A stretch of DNA of 64,000 bases, taken from contig JAHXHS010000015.1 in assembly GCA_025656455.1 (NCBI GenBank), positions 1 to 64,000 of the forward strand, written 5' to 3'. Position numbers and translations under genes: made by a program. Below the pieces are notes generated by a model that did no database searches, was not told the origin of the DNA, and saw nothing but the letters and a program-made list of their open reading frames with translations. Shown piece by piece: positions 1 to 7,386 of the stretch. The first letter of the stretch is position 1. The number at the start of each line of letters is the position of its first letter. Source of the stretch: Candidatus Thiodiazotropha sp. (ex Epidulcina cf. delphinae) (GTDB lineage: Bacteria; Pseudomonadota; Gammaproteobacteria; Chromatiales; Chromatiaceae).

Positions 1-1
1 G

Positions 2-79
2 TGGACACCCCGTTGCTTGTTGGTTGAACACACTTCACTTCAAGCTTGGCACATACGATGCCGGATGGCGGGGTGTCCA
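2..79. repeat. Short inverted repeat, possible mini-element or IS end
   Basis: Positions 2-12 (TGGACACCCCG) recur as the exact reverse complement at 69-79, 56 bases apart. Ends reading TGGACACC and GGTGTCCA resemble terminal repeats of an insertion sequence or a mini-element, but there is no transposase and the left context is outside the window. No gene can be supported in 1-128. Confidence 0.35.
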
Positions 80-128
80 TCTCAGCACCCAATCTTAAGT
101 CGAGTCGATGATCTACGGGAAGCGTTGT

Positions 129-656
129 TTATGTGGGTTTTCGATCCGCTGGTATCAGTAGGTCGTTTCCGTGCTCCCCATCAATGACGGGGAATAGCAT
201 GGAATAAGGCACAGCCCAGATTCCTTTTTCGGTCTGGATCTTGGCTCGCTTTGGGTTGAGTTTGATGATGGCGCCGAACAGCTCTTGGCCCTCTCTCCCG
301 GCAAATCCCACGGTATCGCCGATCCGCAATGACAGGCGGTCCACACCCTGTTGGTTTGGCGTAATGTCGGTGTCCTGGTTCTCGAGGTTGATCATATACA
401 GCGGAATGGTCCAGCGTTTGCCGGTTTCCAGATCTTGGACCGCTGCGCGGGTCTTGCGGATCTGCAGCACCCGGGCCGGGACCAGCCGGTTTCCCTGTTC
501 ATGAAAATAGGTGATCTCCATGCCTGGCCTGAGGGCGCGTTTGATAACGATTAGCCGCGCTGGATCGTCCAGTAGCTTACCGATTGCCGCCTGTAGGCGG
601 AACAGGTCAAACATCGAGGCCTGCTGTAGCTCGGAGAGAATGAGGTTGTAATCCAT
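129..656 (-). CDS. Uncharacterised protein with a duplicated ~45-residue domain
   Basis: The 175-residue product has no signal peptide or membrane segment. Residues 45-91 and 113-157 are two copies of one domain: each begins with G-x-x-(I/V)-x-(Y/F), has an alternating hydrophobic core with a K-x-x-R-A-x-(V/I)-Q stretch, and ends with W-(T/A)-(I/V)-P-x-x-M. The strand-rich pattern suggests small beta-barrels of the Tudor/SH3/KOW kind, which often bind RNA or ribosomes, but this is inference. A helical segment (residues 1-40) precedes the repeats. An AAGGAG motif lies about 13 bases before the ATG. It is convergent with nothing visible and divergent from the HipB-like gene at 819. No named family is recognised. 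Confidence 0.7.
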   Translation of the reverse strand: MDYNLILSELQQASMFDLFRLQAAIGKLLDDPARLIVIKRALRPGMEITYFHEQGNRLVPARVLQIRKTRAAVQDLETGKRWTIPLYMINLENQDTDITPNQQGVDRLSLRIGDTVGFAGREGQELFGAIIKLNPKRAKIQTEKGIWAVPYSMLFPVIDGEHGNDLLIPADRKPT

Positions 657-719
657 GGATTTGAAAAAACTCCTTAAAATATCAATAGAAACAGTAGGAT
701 ATCAATAGTTACGATGATG

Positions 720-804
720 CGTATATCGCGGCATTATCTGTTGAATCGTATATATTGACATTATCCGGTATGGCGTATACGTACTTTATGCGGTGGGTCG
801 TATA
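720..804 (+). promoter_or_regulatory. Promoter with four spaced CGTATA repeats upstream of the HipB-like gene
   Basis: CGTATA occurs at 720, 747, 774 and 799, spaced 27, 27 and 25 bases. A consensus -35 box TTGACA is at 755-760, with TATACG or TACGTA near 776-783 as a possible -10. The third repeat is part of a palindrome CGTATACG (774-781). The arrangement suits autoregulation by the HTH protein encoded at 819, as HipB does in E. coli; binding is inferred. Confidence 0.45.
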
Positions 805-818
805 AACAAGGTGAGGTG

Positions 819-1064
819 ATGGGAAAGATTATACGCAGTAACAAAGATCTCGGCGCGGCAATACGCTTGGCGCGCAAGAATAAGGATTTGCGGCAGGTCG
901 ATGTCGCCCGGAAAGCGTCTATCCGCCAGGCTCTGGTCTCAGAGCTTGAGACTGGCGCCACCACGGCGAAGCTCGATACTGTGATCCGGGTGCTGGCCTC
1001 GCTGGATTTGGACCTCTCCATTGTCCCACGCCGGAAAACCGGATTCGATCCTACGGCGTATTGA
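819..1064 (+). CDS. HipB-like HTH transcriptional regulator (antitoxin type)
   Basis: The product is an 81-residue XRE-family helix-turn-helix protein that resembles HipB, the DNA-binding antitoxin that neutralises the HipA kinase and represses its own operon. The HTH core covers roughly residues 10-60: an L-A-R-K-N-K-D-L-R-Q stretch, then A-R-K-A-S-I-R-Q-A-L-V-S-E-L-E-T-G. ATG at 819 is preferred over GTG at 816 because AAGG at 808-811 lies at good spacing from it. It is followed two bases later by a hipA fragment that stops after 43 codons, so the regulator appears to have lost its toxin. It may now act as a solitary repressor. CGTATA repeats upstream are candidate operators. Confidence 0.8.
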   Translation: MGKIIRSNKDLGAAIRLARKNKDLRQVDVARKASIRQALVSELETGATTAKLDTVIRVLASLDLDLSIVPRRKTGFDPTAY

Positions 1065-1066
1065 GC

Positions 1067-1198
1067 GTGGGACGTAAACGCCAAAAACGTGTGCTGGATG
1101 TGTACGTTGGCTTACGCAAAGTCGGCCAATATTCCCGCGCGCCGAGCGGCGCCACAGCGTTTCGCTATGTGCCTGATTGGTTATCGGCCGAGTCATAG
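1067..1198 (+). pseudogene. Truncated hipA (N-terminal fragment of HipA-type kinase toxin)
   Basis: A GTG codon two bases after the HipB-like stop opens a 43-codon frame that reads LDVYVGLRKVGQYSRAPSG, then ATAFRYVPDWL and a TAG stop at 1196-1198. This matches the N-terminal subdomain 1 of HipA proteins (short strand, G-x-L/V, G-x-x-x-F-x-Y-x-x-x-W-L). The serine/threonine kinase core, which normally adds about 390 residues, is absent, and the next 60 bases show no continuation in other frames. The position after hipB matches the usual hipBA order. It is either a toxin remnant or, less likely, a retained miniprotein. Confidence 0.7.
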
Positions 1199-1261
1199 GC
1201 TTTCAATCAGCTGATCTGCAAACTTGCAATCGGCCGACACAGAAGGTTACGATTAGCCGCC

Positions 1262-2521
1262 ATGGCCAACCCCGAAATTTACACCCGTTTGGTAGAGCCC
1301 CGCATCAATGAGGCGCTGGCCGATACCCCCGTCGTCTTGATTCACGGGCCGCGCCAGTGCGGTAAGACAACCCTGGCGCGAATGGTGGGTGAGAAGAGGG
1401 ACTATGCATACTTCAGCTTCGATGATGATGTAGCACTCGCGGCTGCACAGGCAGACCCAGTGGGCTTTGTCGGGGATCTGCCGGAGCGGACTATTCTCGA
1501 TGAGGTGCAGCAGGCTCCTGAACTGTTCACCGCCCTCAAGACTGCTGTGGACCGCGACCGTACACCGGGCCGGTTTCTGCTCACCGGATCCGCTAATGTA
1601 TTATTGGTGCCGAAGCTCGCTGATTCACTGGCCGGTCGAATAGAGATCCTGCGGCTGCATCCGTTGGCCCAGGCGGAATTGGCGGAAGAGCCGTCCGCTT
1701 TCCTGGACAGGCTATTCGGGGCGGGATTCAAAATTGGCACATGGCAGCGCCTGCGGGAGGAACTGCCCAAGCGAATCGTCGCCGGCGGCTATCCAGCGGC
1801 GCTCGCGCGCGGAGCGCTCCGCCGGCGGGCGGTATGGTACCGTGACTACATCGAAACACTGGTGCAACGCGACGTGCGGGATCTGGCGCGTATCCGTTTG
1901 CTGGATGCACTACCACGCTTGCTGATGCTGGCGGCAGGACAAACCGCCCGACTGCTCAACGTGACCGATCTGGCGGCGCCCTTCCAGCTGAGCCGACCGA
2001 CAATCCGCGATTACGTCACGCTACTGACGCGCGTGTTCCTGCTGGACGAGCTGCCGTCCTGGCATAGCAACCGCTTGCGCCGCTTGGTCAAGACGCCGAA
2101 ACTGCATCTGGGTGATACCGGTCTTGCCTGTGCTTTGCTTGGGGTGGATGCAGCGGCGCTGCAAGTAGATCGTGAACTGCTGGGTCAGTTACTTGAGACC
2201 TTCGTTTTTCAGGAATTGCGCCGCCAGGCAAGCTGGCAGGAAGATGTCGTCACGTTCTATCACTTCCGCGACAAGGACGGGGTGGAGGTAGATATTGTGC
2301 TTGAAACGGGTAGCCAACGGGTGGCGGGCGTCGAGGTTAAGGCAGCGGCCACGGTAACGGCCTCTGACTTCCGCGGACTGCGCAAGCTCAGACAGGCGGC
2401 AGGCAAGCGATTCTCAGGGGGTGTGGTGCTGTACGACGGTGAGACTATGGTCTCCTTCGGTGATGGTCTGTACGCAGTGCCGATCCGTTGCTTGTGGGAG
2501 AAATCTGTTATAAGGCATTGA
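1262..2521 (+). CDS. ATP-binding protein, AAA_14/DUF4143 family
   Basis: The 419-residue protein has an N-terminal AAA_14 P-loop domain: Walker A GPRQCGKTT at residues 29-37, a Walker B-like TILDEVQ near residue 80, and the sensor-like LLTGSAN. The C-terminal DUF4143 half ends in a restriction-endonuclease-like fold signature (VEVDIVLE followed by GVEVKA, a D-x(n)-E-x-K pattern). Family members are common, laterally mobile and mostly of unknown role; some are associated with toxin-antitoxin or defence loci. It lies between the broken hipBA pair and tRNA-Pro, so an accessory role is plausible. The gene is full length and shows no frameshift. Its ATG has no strong ribosome site. Confidence 0.85.
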   Translation: MANPEIYTRLVEPRINEALADTPVVLIHGPRQCGKTTLARMVGEKRDYAYFSFDDDVALAAAQADPVGFVGDLPERTILDEVQQAPELFTALKTAVDRDRTPGRFLLTGSANVLLVPKLADSLAGRIEILRLHPLAQAELAEEPSAFLDRLFGAGFKIGTWQRLREELPKRIVAGGYPAALARGALRRRAVWYRDYIETLVQRDVRDLARIRLLDALPRLLMLAAGQTARLLNVTDLAAPFQLSRPTIRDYVTLLTRVFLLDELPSWHSNRLRRLVKTPKLHLGDTGLACALLGVDAAALQVDRELLGQLLETFVFQELRRQASWQEDVVTFYHFRDKDGVEVDIVLETGSQRVAGVEVKAAATVTASDFRGLRKLRQAAGKRFSGGVVLYDGETMVSFGDGLYAVPIRCLWEKSVIRH

Positions 2522-2527
2522 TTATAT

Positions 2528-2604
2528 TGGTCGGGGTGAGAGGATTCGAACCTCCGGCCCCTGCCTCCCGAAGACAGTGCTCTACCAGGCTGAGCTACAC
2601 CCCG
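2528..2604 (-). tRNA. tRNA-Pro, anticodon CGG
   Basis: The complement gives a complete 77-nt cloverleaf: acceptor CGGGGTG pairs with CACCCCG, D arm GCTC/GAGC, anticodon stem CTGTC/GGCAG around loop TTCGGGA with anticodon CGG, T arm GGAGG-TTCGAAT-CCTCT, discriminator A and an encoded CCA (TGG at 2528-2530). The sequence closely follows E. coli tRNA-Pro in its D loop and T loop. It lies just after the DUF4143 gene, in the opposite orientation. Confidence 0.95.
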
Positions 2605-2673
2605 ATTGCGCGTCTGAACCACCCTTTGGCCAGCGCAGCGAACGGGGAATGGTAATGGAAATGGGGGGGTGAT

Positions 2674-3642
2674 TCAATTGGTTCTTGCGACTGAGAAGTC
2701 AGCCAGGTCAGCCAGGGCCTTTTTGTAGGAGGTATCCGGCAGGCAGGCGAGCGCCTGTTTGGACAGTTGCGCCTCTTTTTGGGCGAGCTGCTGGGTATAG
2801 GGGATGGCATCGCTGGCCTGAATGGCCTGCATGACAAAATCGATCTCCTCCAGGCCGCCGTTCTCAATGATTGTCGCCAAGCGTTGGCGCTGCGCTTCAT
2901 CGGCCTGTTTCATGGCCTGGATCAGGGGCAGGGTCGGTTTGCCCTCCGCCAGGTCGTCACCGATGTTCTTGCCGATTTCGCTATTGCTGGAGTAGTAGTC
3001 CAGTGCGTCGTCGACCAGTTGGAAGGCGATGCCCAGGTGAAGACCGTAATCCGCCAGCGCCTGCTGTTGATCGGCTGGGACATCGGCGATAACGCCTCCC
3101 AGGCGGGCGCCAGCCTCGAACAGGGTGGCGGTCTTGCGTTTGATCACCTCCATGTATTCCGCTTCGCTGGTCTCCGGGTTGTGTACATTCAATAATTGAA
3201 GCACCTCGCCCTCGGCGATGCGGTTGGTGGCGTGGGAGAGGAGATCCATGACCTGCATCCGGCCGACCTCCACCATCATCTCGAAGGCGCGTGAATAGAG
3301 AAAGTCCCCCACCAGGACGCTGGCTTCGTTGCCCCAGACCGCATTGGCCGTTTCCCGGTTGCGCCGCAGGTCGGATCCGTCCACGACATCGTCGTGCAGC
3401 AGGGTGGCGGTGTGGATGAATTCAATGATGGCGGCCAGATCCAGGTGGCGCTCTCCTCCATACCCGCATGCCCGTGCTGCCATCAGTACGATCATCGGGC
3501 GCAGGCGTTTTCCGCCGCTGTGGACGATATAGGCGCCGATTTGGTTGATCAGCACCACGTCTGACTGCAGCTGTCTGACGATGAGTTTGTCGACGGCCTC
3601 CATGTCATCGGCGATGAGTTGGCGAATCGTTGTTATATCCAT
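2674..3642 (-). CDS. ispB: Octaprenyl diphosphate synthase
   Basis: IspB extends farnesyl diphosphate with isopentenyl units to give the C40 side chain of ubiquinone and menaquinone. At 322 residues it has the family length. The first aspartate-rich motif is LLHDDVVD followed by G-S-D-L-R-R-N, and the second is FQLVDDALDY; GGKRLRP near the N terminus is the substrate-binding loop. In many gammaproteobacteria ispB lies divergent from rplU-rpmA-obgE, but here the adjacent region (3643-4776) holds only repeats and a gene remnant, so the ribosomal cluster has moved or been displaced. The ATG start gives the typical N terminus. Confidence 0.95.
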   Translation of the reverse strand: MDITTIRQLIADDMEAVDKLIVRQLQSDVVLINQIGAYIVHSGGKRLRPMIVLMAARACGYGGERHLDLAAIIEFIHTATLLHDDVVDGSDLRRNRETANAVWGNEASVLVGDFLYSRAFEMMVEVGRMQVMDLLSHATNRIAEGEVLQLLNVHNPETSEAEYMEVIKRKTATLFEAGARLGGVIADVPADQQQALADYGLHLGIAFQLVDDALDYYSSNSEIGKNIGDDLAEGKPTLPLIQAMKQADEAQRQRLATIIENGGLEEIDFVMQAIQASDAIPYTQQLAQKEAQLSKQALACLPDTSYKKALADLADFSVARTN

Positions 3643-3800
3643 TAGGCGCTATGACTTGAAAAAACCCCCGCATGCTAGTTGAGTGCCCTATATAAATCAA
3701 TCATTTCAGTGGTCCGCCGATGCCTCGTGCCGTTTGCTCTGCCCGATCGGTTTTGCGTTTTCCCATCCACTTGAGCAGATAAGGGACCTTTACAGTTTAT

Positions 3801-3869
3801 GGCTCATCCTCAAAATCGAGCGGGTAGTAAATTGTGTCCGCCAATGAACGCGAATTAACGCCAATAGCC
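3801..3869 (+). repeat. Solo copy of the ISL3-like element terminus
   Basis: The stretch starts GGCTCATCCTCAAAATCGAG and continues through GTCCGCCAATGAACGCGAAT, matching the left ends of the elements at 9131 and 46305 over about 70 bases with mismatches. No partner end with a matching 8-bp duplication was found, although a weak inverted match ends in GAAGAGCC at 4608. It is best read as a decayed or solo end. Confidence 0.5.
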
Positions 3870-4257
3870 GGGTCTACCATCGCAGGATCAAGGAGAAGCG
3901 GATGGCCTACCCCCTCTTGCCAATCCCGTCCTGGCGTGAGCGAGAAGCACAGGCGAAACCGATTAAGCGGGCCTGAGTGTCTGAGCGAAGCGAGTTTTCA
4001 GGCCCGCCGGTTTCGCCGAGCATCGCAGCGGTCCCCGCAGGGGCGCGACAGCCGGGCGCCCTTTCTTTTGGTGACTTTTCTTTTGGCGTAAAAGAAAGCT
4101 TCGTTAGAAAAATTCGTGGGCAGCCTTGAATGATAAACATCACTAACCTATTGAAAGATATATGTAATGCTGGATTTATTGGCTGCATCTTTTTCGAGGG
4201 CCAGTTCTGAATACAGGATGCCGTCTGAGCAACAGACCAGCAGATATCGTGTGGCCA

Positions 4258-4570
4258 CGTCATTCCGGCGCATGCCGGAATCCAGAGAATATGGCAGGGA
4301 GGCAGTATGGAGCGACAGCCGTGCGTGTACCTATTAGCCAGCAAACGAAATGGAACGCTATACACAGGTGTGACTTCCAATCTGCCATTCAGCGGGAAAA
4401 AGCCATCAAGAACTGGAAGAGGGCATGGAAGATAAAGACAATTGAAGCGATGAACCCATGCTGGCGAGATTTGTATCCGGACCTGATCTAATTCGAGAAG
4501 TGTTTTTTGTTATATGACAAATGGTTGATAATCGTGGAGCACCTGGATTCCGGCATCCGCCGGAATGACG
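4258..4570. repeat. 28-bp inverted repeat pair flanking the GIY-YIG remnant
   Basis: The 28-bp unit at 4258-4285 begins CGTCATTCCGGC and ends GCCGGAATCCAG; it recurs in inverted orientation at 4543-4570 with 27 of 28 positions matching. Each unit is itself a palindrome (ATTCCGGC/GCCGGAAT). Palindromes of this kind, CTGGATTCC...GGAATGACG, are widespread extragenic repeats in proteobacteria. The pair exactly brackets the broken GIY-YIG gene, which suggests the repeats and the gene travel as a unit. Confidence 0.7.
4307..4491 (+). pseudogene. GIY-YIG endonuclease (UPF0213/YhbQ-like), internally deleted
   Basis: The ATG at 4307 opens M-E-R-Q-P-C-V-Y-L-L-A-S-K-R-N-G-T-L-Y-T, then G-V-T, the hallmark beginning of small GIY-YIG domain proteins (VYLL...GTLYTGVT). 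The frame is lost near 4370, and another frame continues SAIQREKAIKNWKRAWKIK, then IEAMNPCWRDLYPDL and stop TAA at 4489-4491, the hallmark C-terminal half. About 30 residues of the middle (the K-R-V-x-E-H-K region) are missing and the halves are out of frame, so the gene is dead. Intact relatives are about 95 residues. It is flanked by inverted palindromic repeats. Confidence 0.8.
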
Positions 4571-4776
4571 GGATCAGGGAAGTCTGCCCACAAATTTCCC
4601 TGAAGAGCCAAAAGAAAAGACACTCGCCCAGGAGGGCGAAAAAGAACCTTTCCGCCGGCACGGCAAACAGTCACACGGGTTAGCGCTCAGCCCCACCTTC
4701 CCAAGGGTTAACCTGCATTTCTCACCAAGCGGGCCGAATAAACGGATAACATGATGAAATTTAAAGGGCAGGGGCA

Positions 4777-5592
4777 TCAATGCTGACAGCGGGGGCAGAA
4801 GAATGTGGAGCGCTGGGCAAGGGATTTGCTGCGGATCGCCGTGCCGCATTCGGGACAGGGCTCTTCCGCCTTGCCATAGACCAGCAGCTTTTGCGCAAAG
4901 TAACCAGGCCGTCCGTCCTGCCGTAGGAAATCGCGCAGGGTGGTGCCGCCCTGGCTGATCGCCTCCACGAGAACTTTGCGTATTTCGTCGGCCAGCGTCT
5001 GATAACGGACGGCCGAGATTCTGTTGCTGGGACGGGTTGGGTGGATGGCGGAGCGAAACAGGGATTCGTTGGCGTAGATGTTACCCACGCCGACCACCGT
5101 TTTACTCTCCATGATCAGCTGTTTGACAGCGATGCGGCGGTGCTTGCCCTGTCCGTGCAGATAGGCGCCGTCGAACGCTTCACTGAGTGGCTCCGGGCCG
5201 AGGCTGGCAAGCAGTGGGTGTTGAGAAATCGGTTGTTCGGTCCAGAGCACGGCGCCGAAGCGGCGGGGGTCGCGCAGTTTGAGTCGCCTGTCGTCTCCCA
5301 ATCGCAGCTCGAAGTGGTCATGTTTCTGCACCCTGGCGTCCGCTTCCACGATTCGCAGACTGCCGGACATCCCCAGGTGCAGGATCAGGGTTCCATGGTG
5401 AAATGTCAGCAGCAGGTATTTGCCGCGTCTCCCTACCGATAGCAACTTTCGGCCTTTCAGAAGTTGCGGGAGGTCGTCGGGTATCGGCCACCGCAGGCGG
5501 GGTTGGCGAATGACGACCTGTCGAATCCGCTGTCCGGTGATATGGGGCGCAATGCCCTGGCGAGTGGTTTCGACCTCAGGCAGTTCAGGCAT
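4777..5592 (-). CDS. mutM: Formamidopyrimidine-DNA glycosylase
   Basis: MutM (Fpg) removes 8-oxoguanine and formamidopyrimidines from DNA and cuts the abasic site (bifunctional base excision repair). The mature N terminus PELPEVE carries the catalytic Pro2 and Glu3; a conserved lysine is in RRGKYLL, the NIYANE helix is present, and the C-terminal zinc finger has CPEC and CPRC pairs with K-S-L-A-Q-R-S-T, which includes the catalytic-loop arginine. At 271 residues it is full length. Two bases separate it from the DUF4340 gene upstream, so it is probably cotranscribed with the ABC cluster. Confidence 0.96.
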   Translation of the reverse strand: MPELPEVETTRQGIAPHITGQRIRQVVIRQPRLRWPIPDDLPQLLKGRKLLSVGRRGKYLLLTFHHGTLILHLGMSGSLRIVEADARVQKHDHFELRLGDDRRLKLRDPRRFGAVLWTEQPISQHPLLASLGPEPLSEAFDGAYLHGQGKHRRIAVKQLIMESKTVVGVGNIYANESLFRSAIHPTRPSNRISAVRYQTLADEIRKVLVEAISQGGTTLRDFLRQDGRPGYFAQKLLVYGKAEEPCPECGTAIRSKSLAQRSTFFCPRCQH

Positions 5593-5594
5593 CG

Positions 5595-6059
5595 TTATCT
5601 CCTCAACCAGGCCTCTGCGGGGGCACTGAGGTGGTGGTGGAATCCATCCGCGATGAGGTGTATCTCGCCCCGATAGAGGACATAACGCCAGCCATTGACC
5701 GGGTCGTTATTGCCGAAGGCCAGCGCTTCGCCATTCAACCTCAGCCTGATGGGCGCCGGCGTAAGTCCGTAGGGGCGCAGGTCGTCTGGCGCGGAGAAGC
5801 GGTCCAGACTGGGGGTTTGGGTAATGCCCAGGAGTTGCTTGACCCGGCGTTGATTGGCGGGTTGGTCGCCTGACAGCCATCCATCCTGGATACGCCGCAG
5901 TCTTATCTCCCGTCCATGCAGGTCGGTGATGTCGATTTCGTTAACCCTCTGCGGGTTGAGCGGTGTCAGCGGTGGCAGGGGGCGTGGTTGTGACTGCCAT
6001 ACCAGGAGACCCAGCAGGCTGGCGATGGCCAGCAGAATCAGGTTGGTTCGGCTAGGCAC
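5595..6059 (-). CDS. DUF4340-like membrane-anchored protein of the Gld-type ABC cluster
   Basis: The 154-residue product has an N-terminal membrane anchor (residues about 6-22) followed by a periplasmic domain rich in proline and short strands. The position directly after a GldG-like gene, the anchor and the pattern V-N-E-I-D-I-T-D...W-L-S-G-D resemble DUF4340 proteins that accompany GldF/GldG-type exporters. It is half the length of many DUF4340 proteins, so it may be a minimal version. It overlaps the upstream gene by 8 bases, which points to one operon. Its substrate and role are unknown. Confidence 0.7.
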   Translation of the reverse strand: MPSRTNLILLAIASLLGLLVWQSQPRPLPPLTPLNPQRVNEIDITDLHGREIRLRRIQDGWLSGDQPANQRRVKQLLGITQTPSLDRFSAPDDLRPYGLTPAPIRLRLNGEALAFGNNDPVNGWRYVLYRGEIHLIADGFHHHLSAPAEAWLRR

Positions 6060-7386
6060 GATTTCGGCGCCAGGTCATGATACCGCCGATCAGCAGCAGC
6101 GATAGCGGCAGTACGATCAGAGAGCCGAGTCCGATGATGCCGATGGCGAACTTCGAGAGATGCAATTCCCGGTCATCGGCTTGCGGCGCCGGTATGCCGA
6201 TCAGCCGCTCATCGTTGGCCAGCCAGCGCAAGAGCGAGAGCCCCAGATCCAGGTTGCCGGCATTGTTGAGGAAGCTGTTGGAGAGAAAATCCCCATCGCC
6301 GATAAGCAGCAAGCGCTGCTCGTTATCCTGGCGCTGTCTGCTGAGGGCGAAGCCCAGGGTCAGGGGGCCGGCCACCTCACCCGCTTGGGCGTTACGCGCT
6401 ATCTCGCCGGTCAGGGGGCCTGTCTCGTTCCAACTTCTGTCCAGGGTCTGCAACAGAGGCGTCACCTTCCAATCGTTCCCTGCAGCAGCAGAGAGGGCGG
6501 CAGCCTGAGGGTAGAGGGTCAACAGACTGAAGCCCTGGGTGGCCGGGTGGTCTGGATAGTCAGGCACCAGCGCCACGGCAGGATTGTCGATGCCCAATTC
6601 CCTGACATTGGCATCCACGATGGTGCCGGGAAGCTGCTCGATGCCGGTCAGTTGCTGCATCAGGGATTGGGCGACCTGATTGCCTGGGTCGCTCAACAGG
6701 AGCAGATTTCCGCCGCCTTCGAGATAGTCGCGCAGACGCAAGGTTTCACCAGGGAGCAGGGGGTGGGAAGGGGAGGCAATCACCAACAGGGCCGTGTTGT
6801 CCGGCGGGACGGGCGTGGTGGCGAGGTCGAGCCCAATGACCTGATAGCCCTGCTGTTTAAGTGACGCCCCAAATTCGCCGAGATCGTGATTGGCCTGGCC
6901 CAGAAGATCGCGTTCCCCATGTCCGGTGAGCCCGGCTATCCAATGTTCCCTGGCCTGTCCCAGACGCAGGATGGCATTGCTGAACCGCTCTTCGTCCAGA
7001 AGCTGAATACGCTCCTCCCGATGGTTGTAACGCAACAGGACCTCACCGGAGAGGCTGACCCCCTGGCGTCGCGCCGCGTCAGGGTTGCGCAGGGGGTCGA
7101 TGAAGGTCAGCTCCAAGTCGGGCTTGATATGCTGATATCGCTCCACGAAGCGGCGCACCCGATCCCGCAGACTGGCCGTGTCGGACACATAGGCCGTTAC
7201 CCTCAAGGGGCCCGGTGTACGCTGCAGGATATCGATGCTGATTGCATTGAGGCTGTTGCTGCCCTGTCGGGTCCAGTCCCATTGTCCGTCATAGCGACCG
7301 CTCAGCCAGGCCAGCAGTACCAGGATGATCGCCATCAACAGATAGAAGAGCAGATCGTTGAGCCGAGGGGTGAGCCAGGACATCAT
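6052..7386 (-). CDS. GldG-like ABC transporter auxiliary protein
   Basis: The 444-residue protein has a membrane segment near the N terminus (about residues 12-28), a large extracytoplasmic ABC_transp_aux region (PF09822-like) with LRVTAYVSD, LTFIDPLRNP, ERFSNAILRL, GHGERDL and LLLLSDPG, and a C-terminal membrane helix (about 410-437). In Flavobacterium such proteins (GldG) pair with GldF and GldA; in proteobacteria the same trio is common and of unknown substrate. The start overlaps the permease stop by 4 bases (ATGA), indicating translational coupling. Confidence 0.88.
   Translation of the reverse strand: MMSWLTPRLNDLLFYLLMAIILVLLAWLSGRYDGQWDWTRQGSNSLNAISIDILQRTPGPLRVTAYVSDTASLRDRVRRFVERYQHIKPDLELTFIDPLRNPDAARRQGVSLSGEVLLRYNHREERIQLLDEERFSNAILRLGQAREHWIAGLTGHGERDLLGQANHDLGEFGASLKQQGYQVIGLDLATTPVPPDNTALLVIASPSHPLLPGETLRLRDYLEGGGNLLLLSDPGNQVAQSLMQQLTGIEQLPGTIVDANVRELGIDNPAVALVPDYPDHPATQGFSLLTLYPQAAALSAAAGNDWKVTPLLQTLDRSWNETGPLTGEIARNAQAGEVAGPLTLGFALSRQRQDNEQRLLLIGDGDFLSNSFLNNAGNLDLGLSLLRWLANDERLIGIPAPQADDRELHLSKFAIGIIGLGSLIVLPLSLLLIGGIMTWRRNRA

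Larger units (their letters stand above)
3643..4776. other. Repeat-rich gap between ispB and mutM
   Basis: No intact gene is seen in this 1.1-kb stretch. It holds an ISL3-like repeat end (3801-3869), a long hairpin whose arms CGAAACCG and CGGTTTCG enclose GGGCCTGA/TCAGGCCC (about 3953-4018), a low-complexity stretch rich in CTTTTCTTTTGG (4063-4105), a broken GIY-YIG gene (4307-4491) and a pair of inverted 28-bp repeats (4258-4285, 4543-4570). Sequence AATT(C/T)GTGGGCAG, related to the ISL3-like ends, recurs near 4112 and, inverted, near 4582. Frames present here have no convincing protein character. Confidence 0.6.

Noticed and set aside
1..2610. Integrative element targeting tRNA-Pro
   Set aside because: No integrase gene and no second copy of the tRNA 3' end were found, so an integrated island cannot be claimed.
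2260..2622. Minus-strand frame with VAQPGRALSSGGRGRRFESS
   Set aside because: This peptide is the well-known false translation of a tRNA gene; it runs across tRNA-Pro and the end of the DUF4143 gene.
3834..4091. Plus-strand frame of 85 codons in the ispB-mutM gap
   Set aside because: It reads through a repeat end, a long hairpin and low-complexity CTTTTCTTTTGG sequence; frames over this kind of dispersed repeat are spurious.
3801..4608. Complete third ISL3-like element between 3801 and 4608
   Set aside because: A weak inverted match to the end is present at 4608 (GAAGAGCC), but the flanks (CAGTTTAT and AAAAGAAA) are not a duplication and the interior does not match the other copies.
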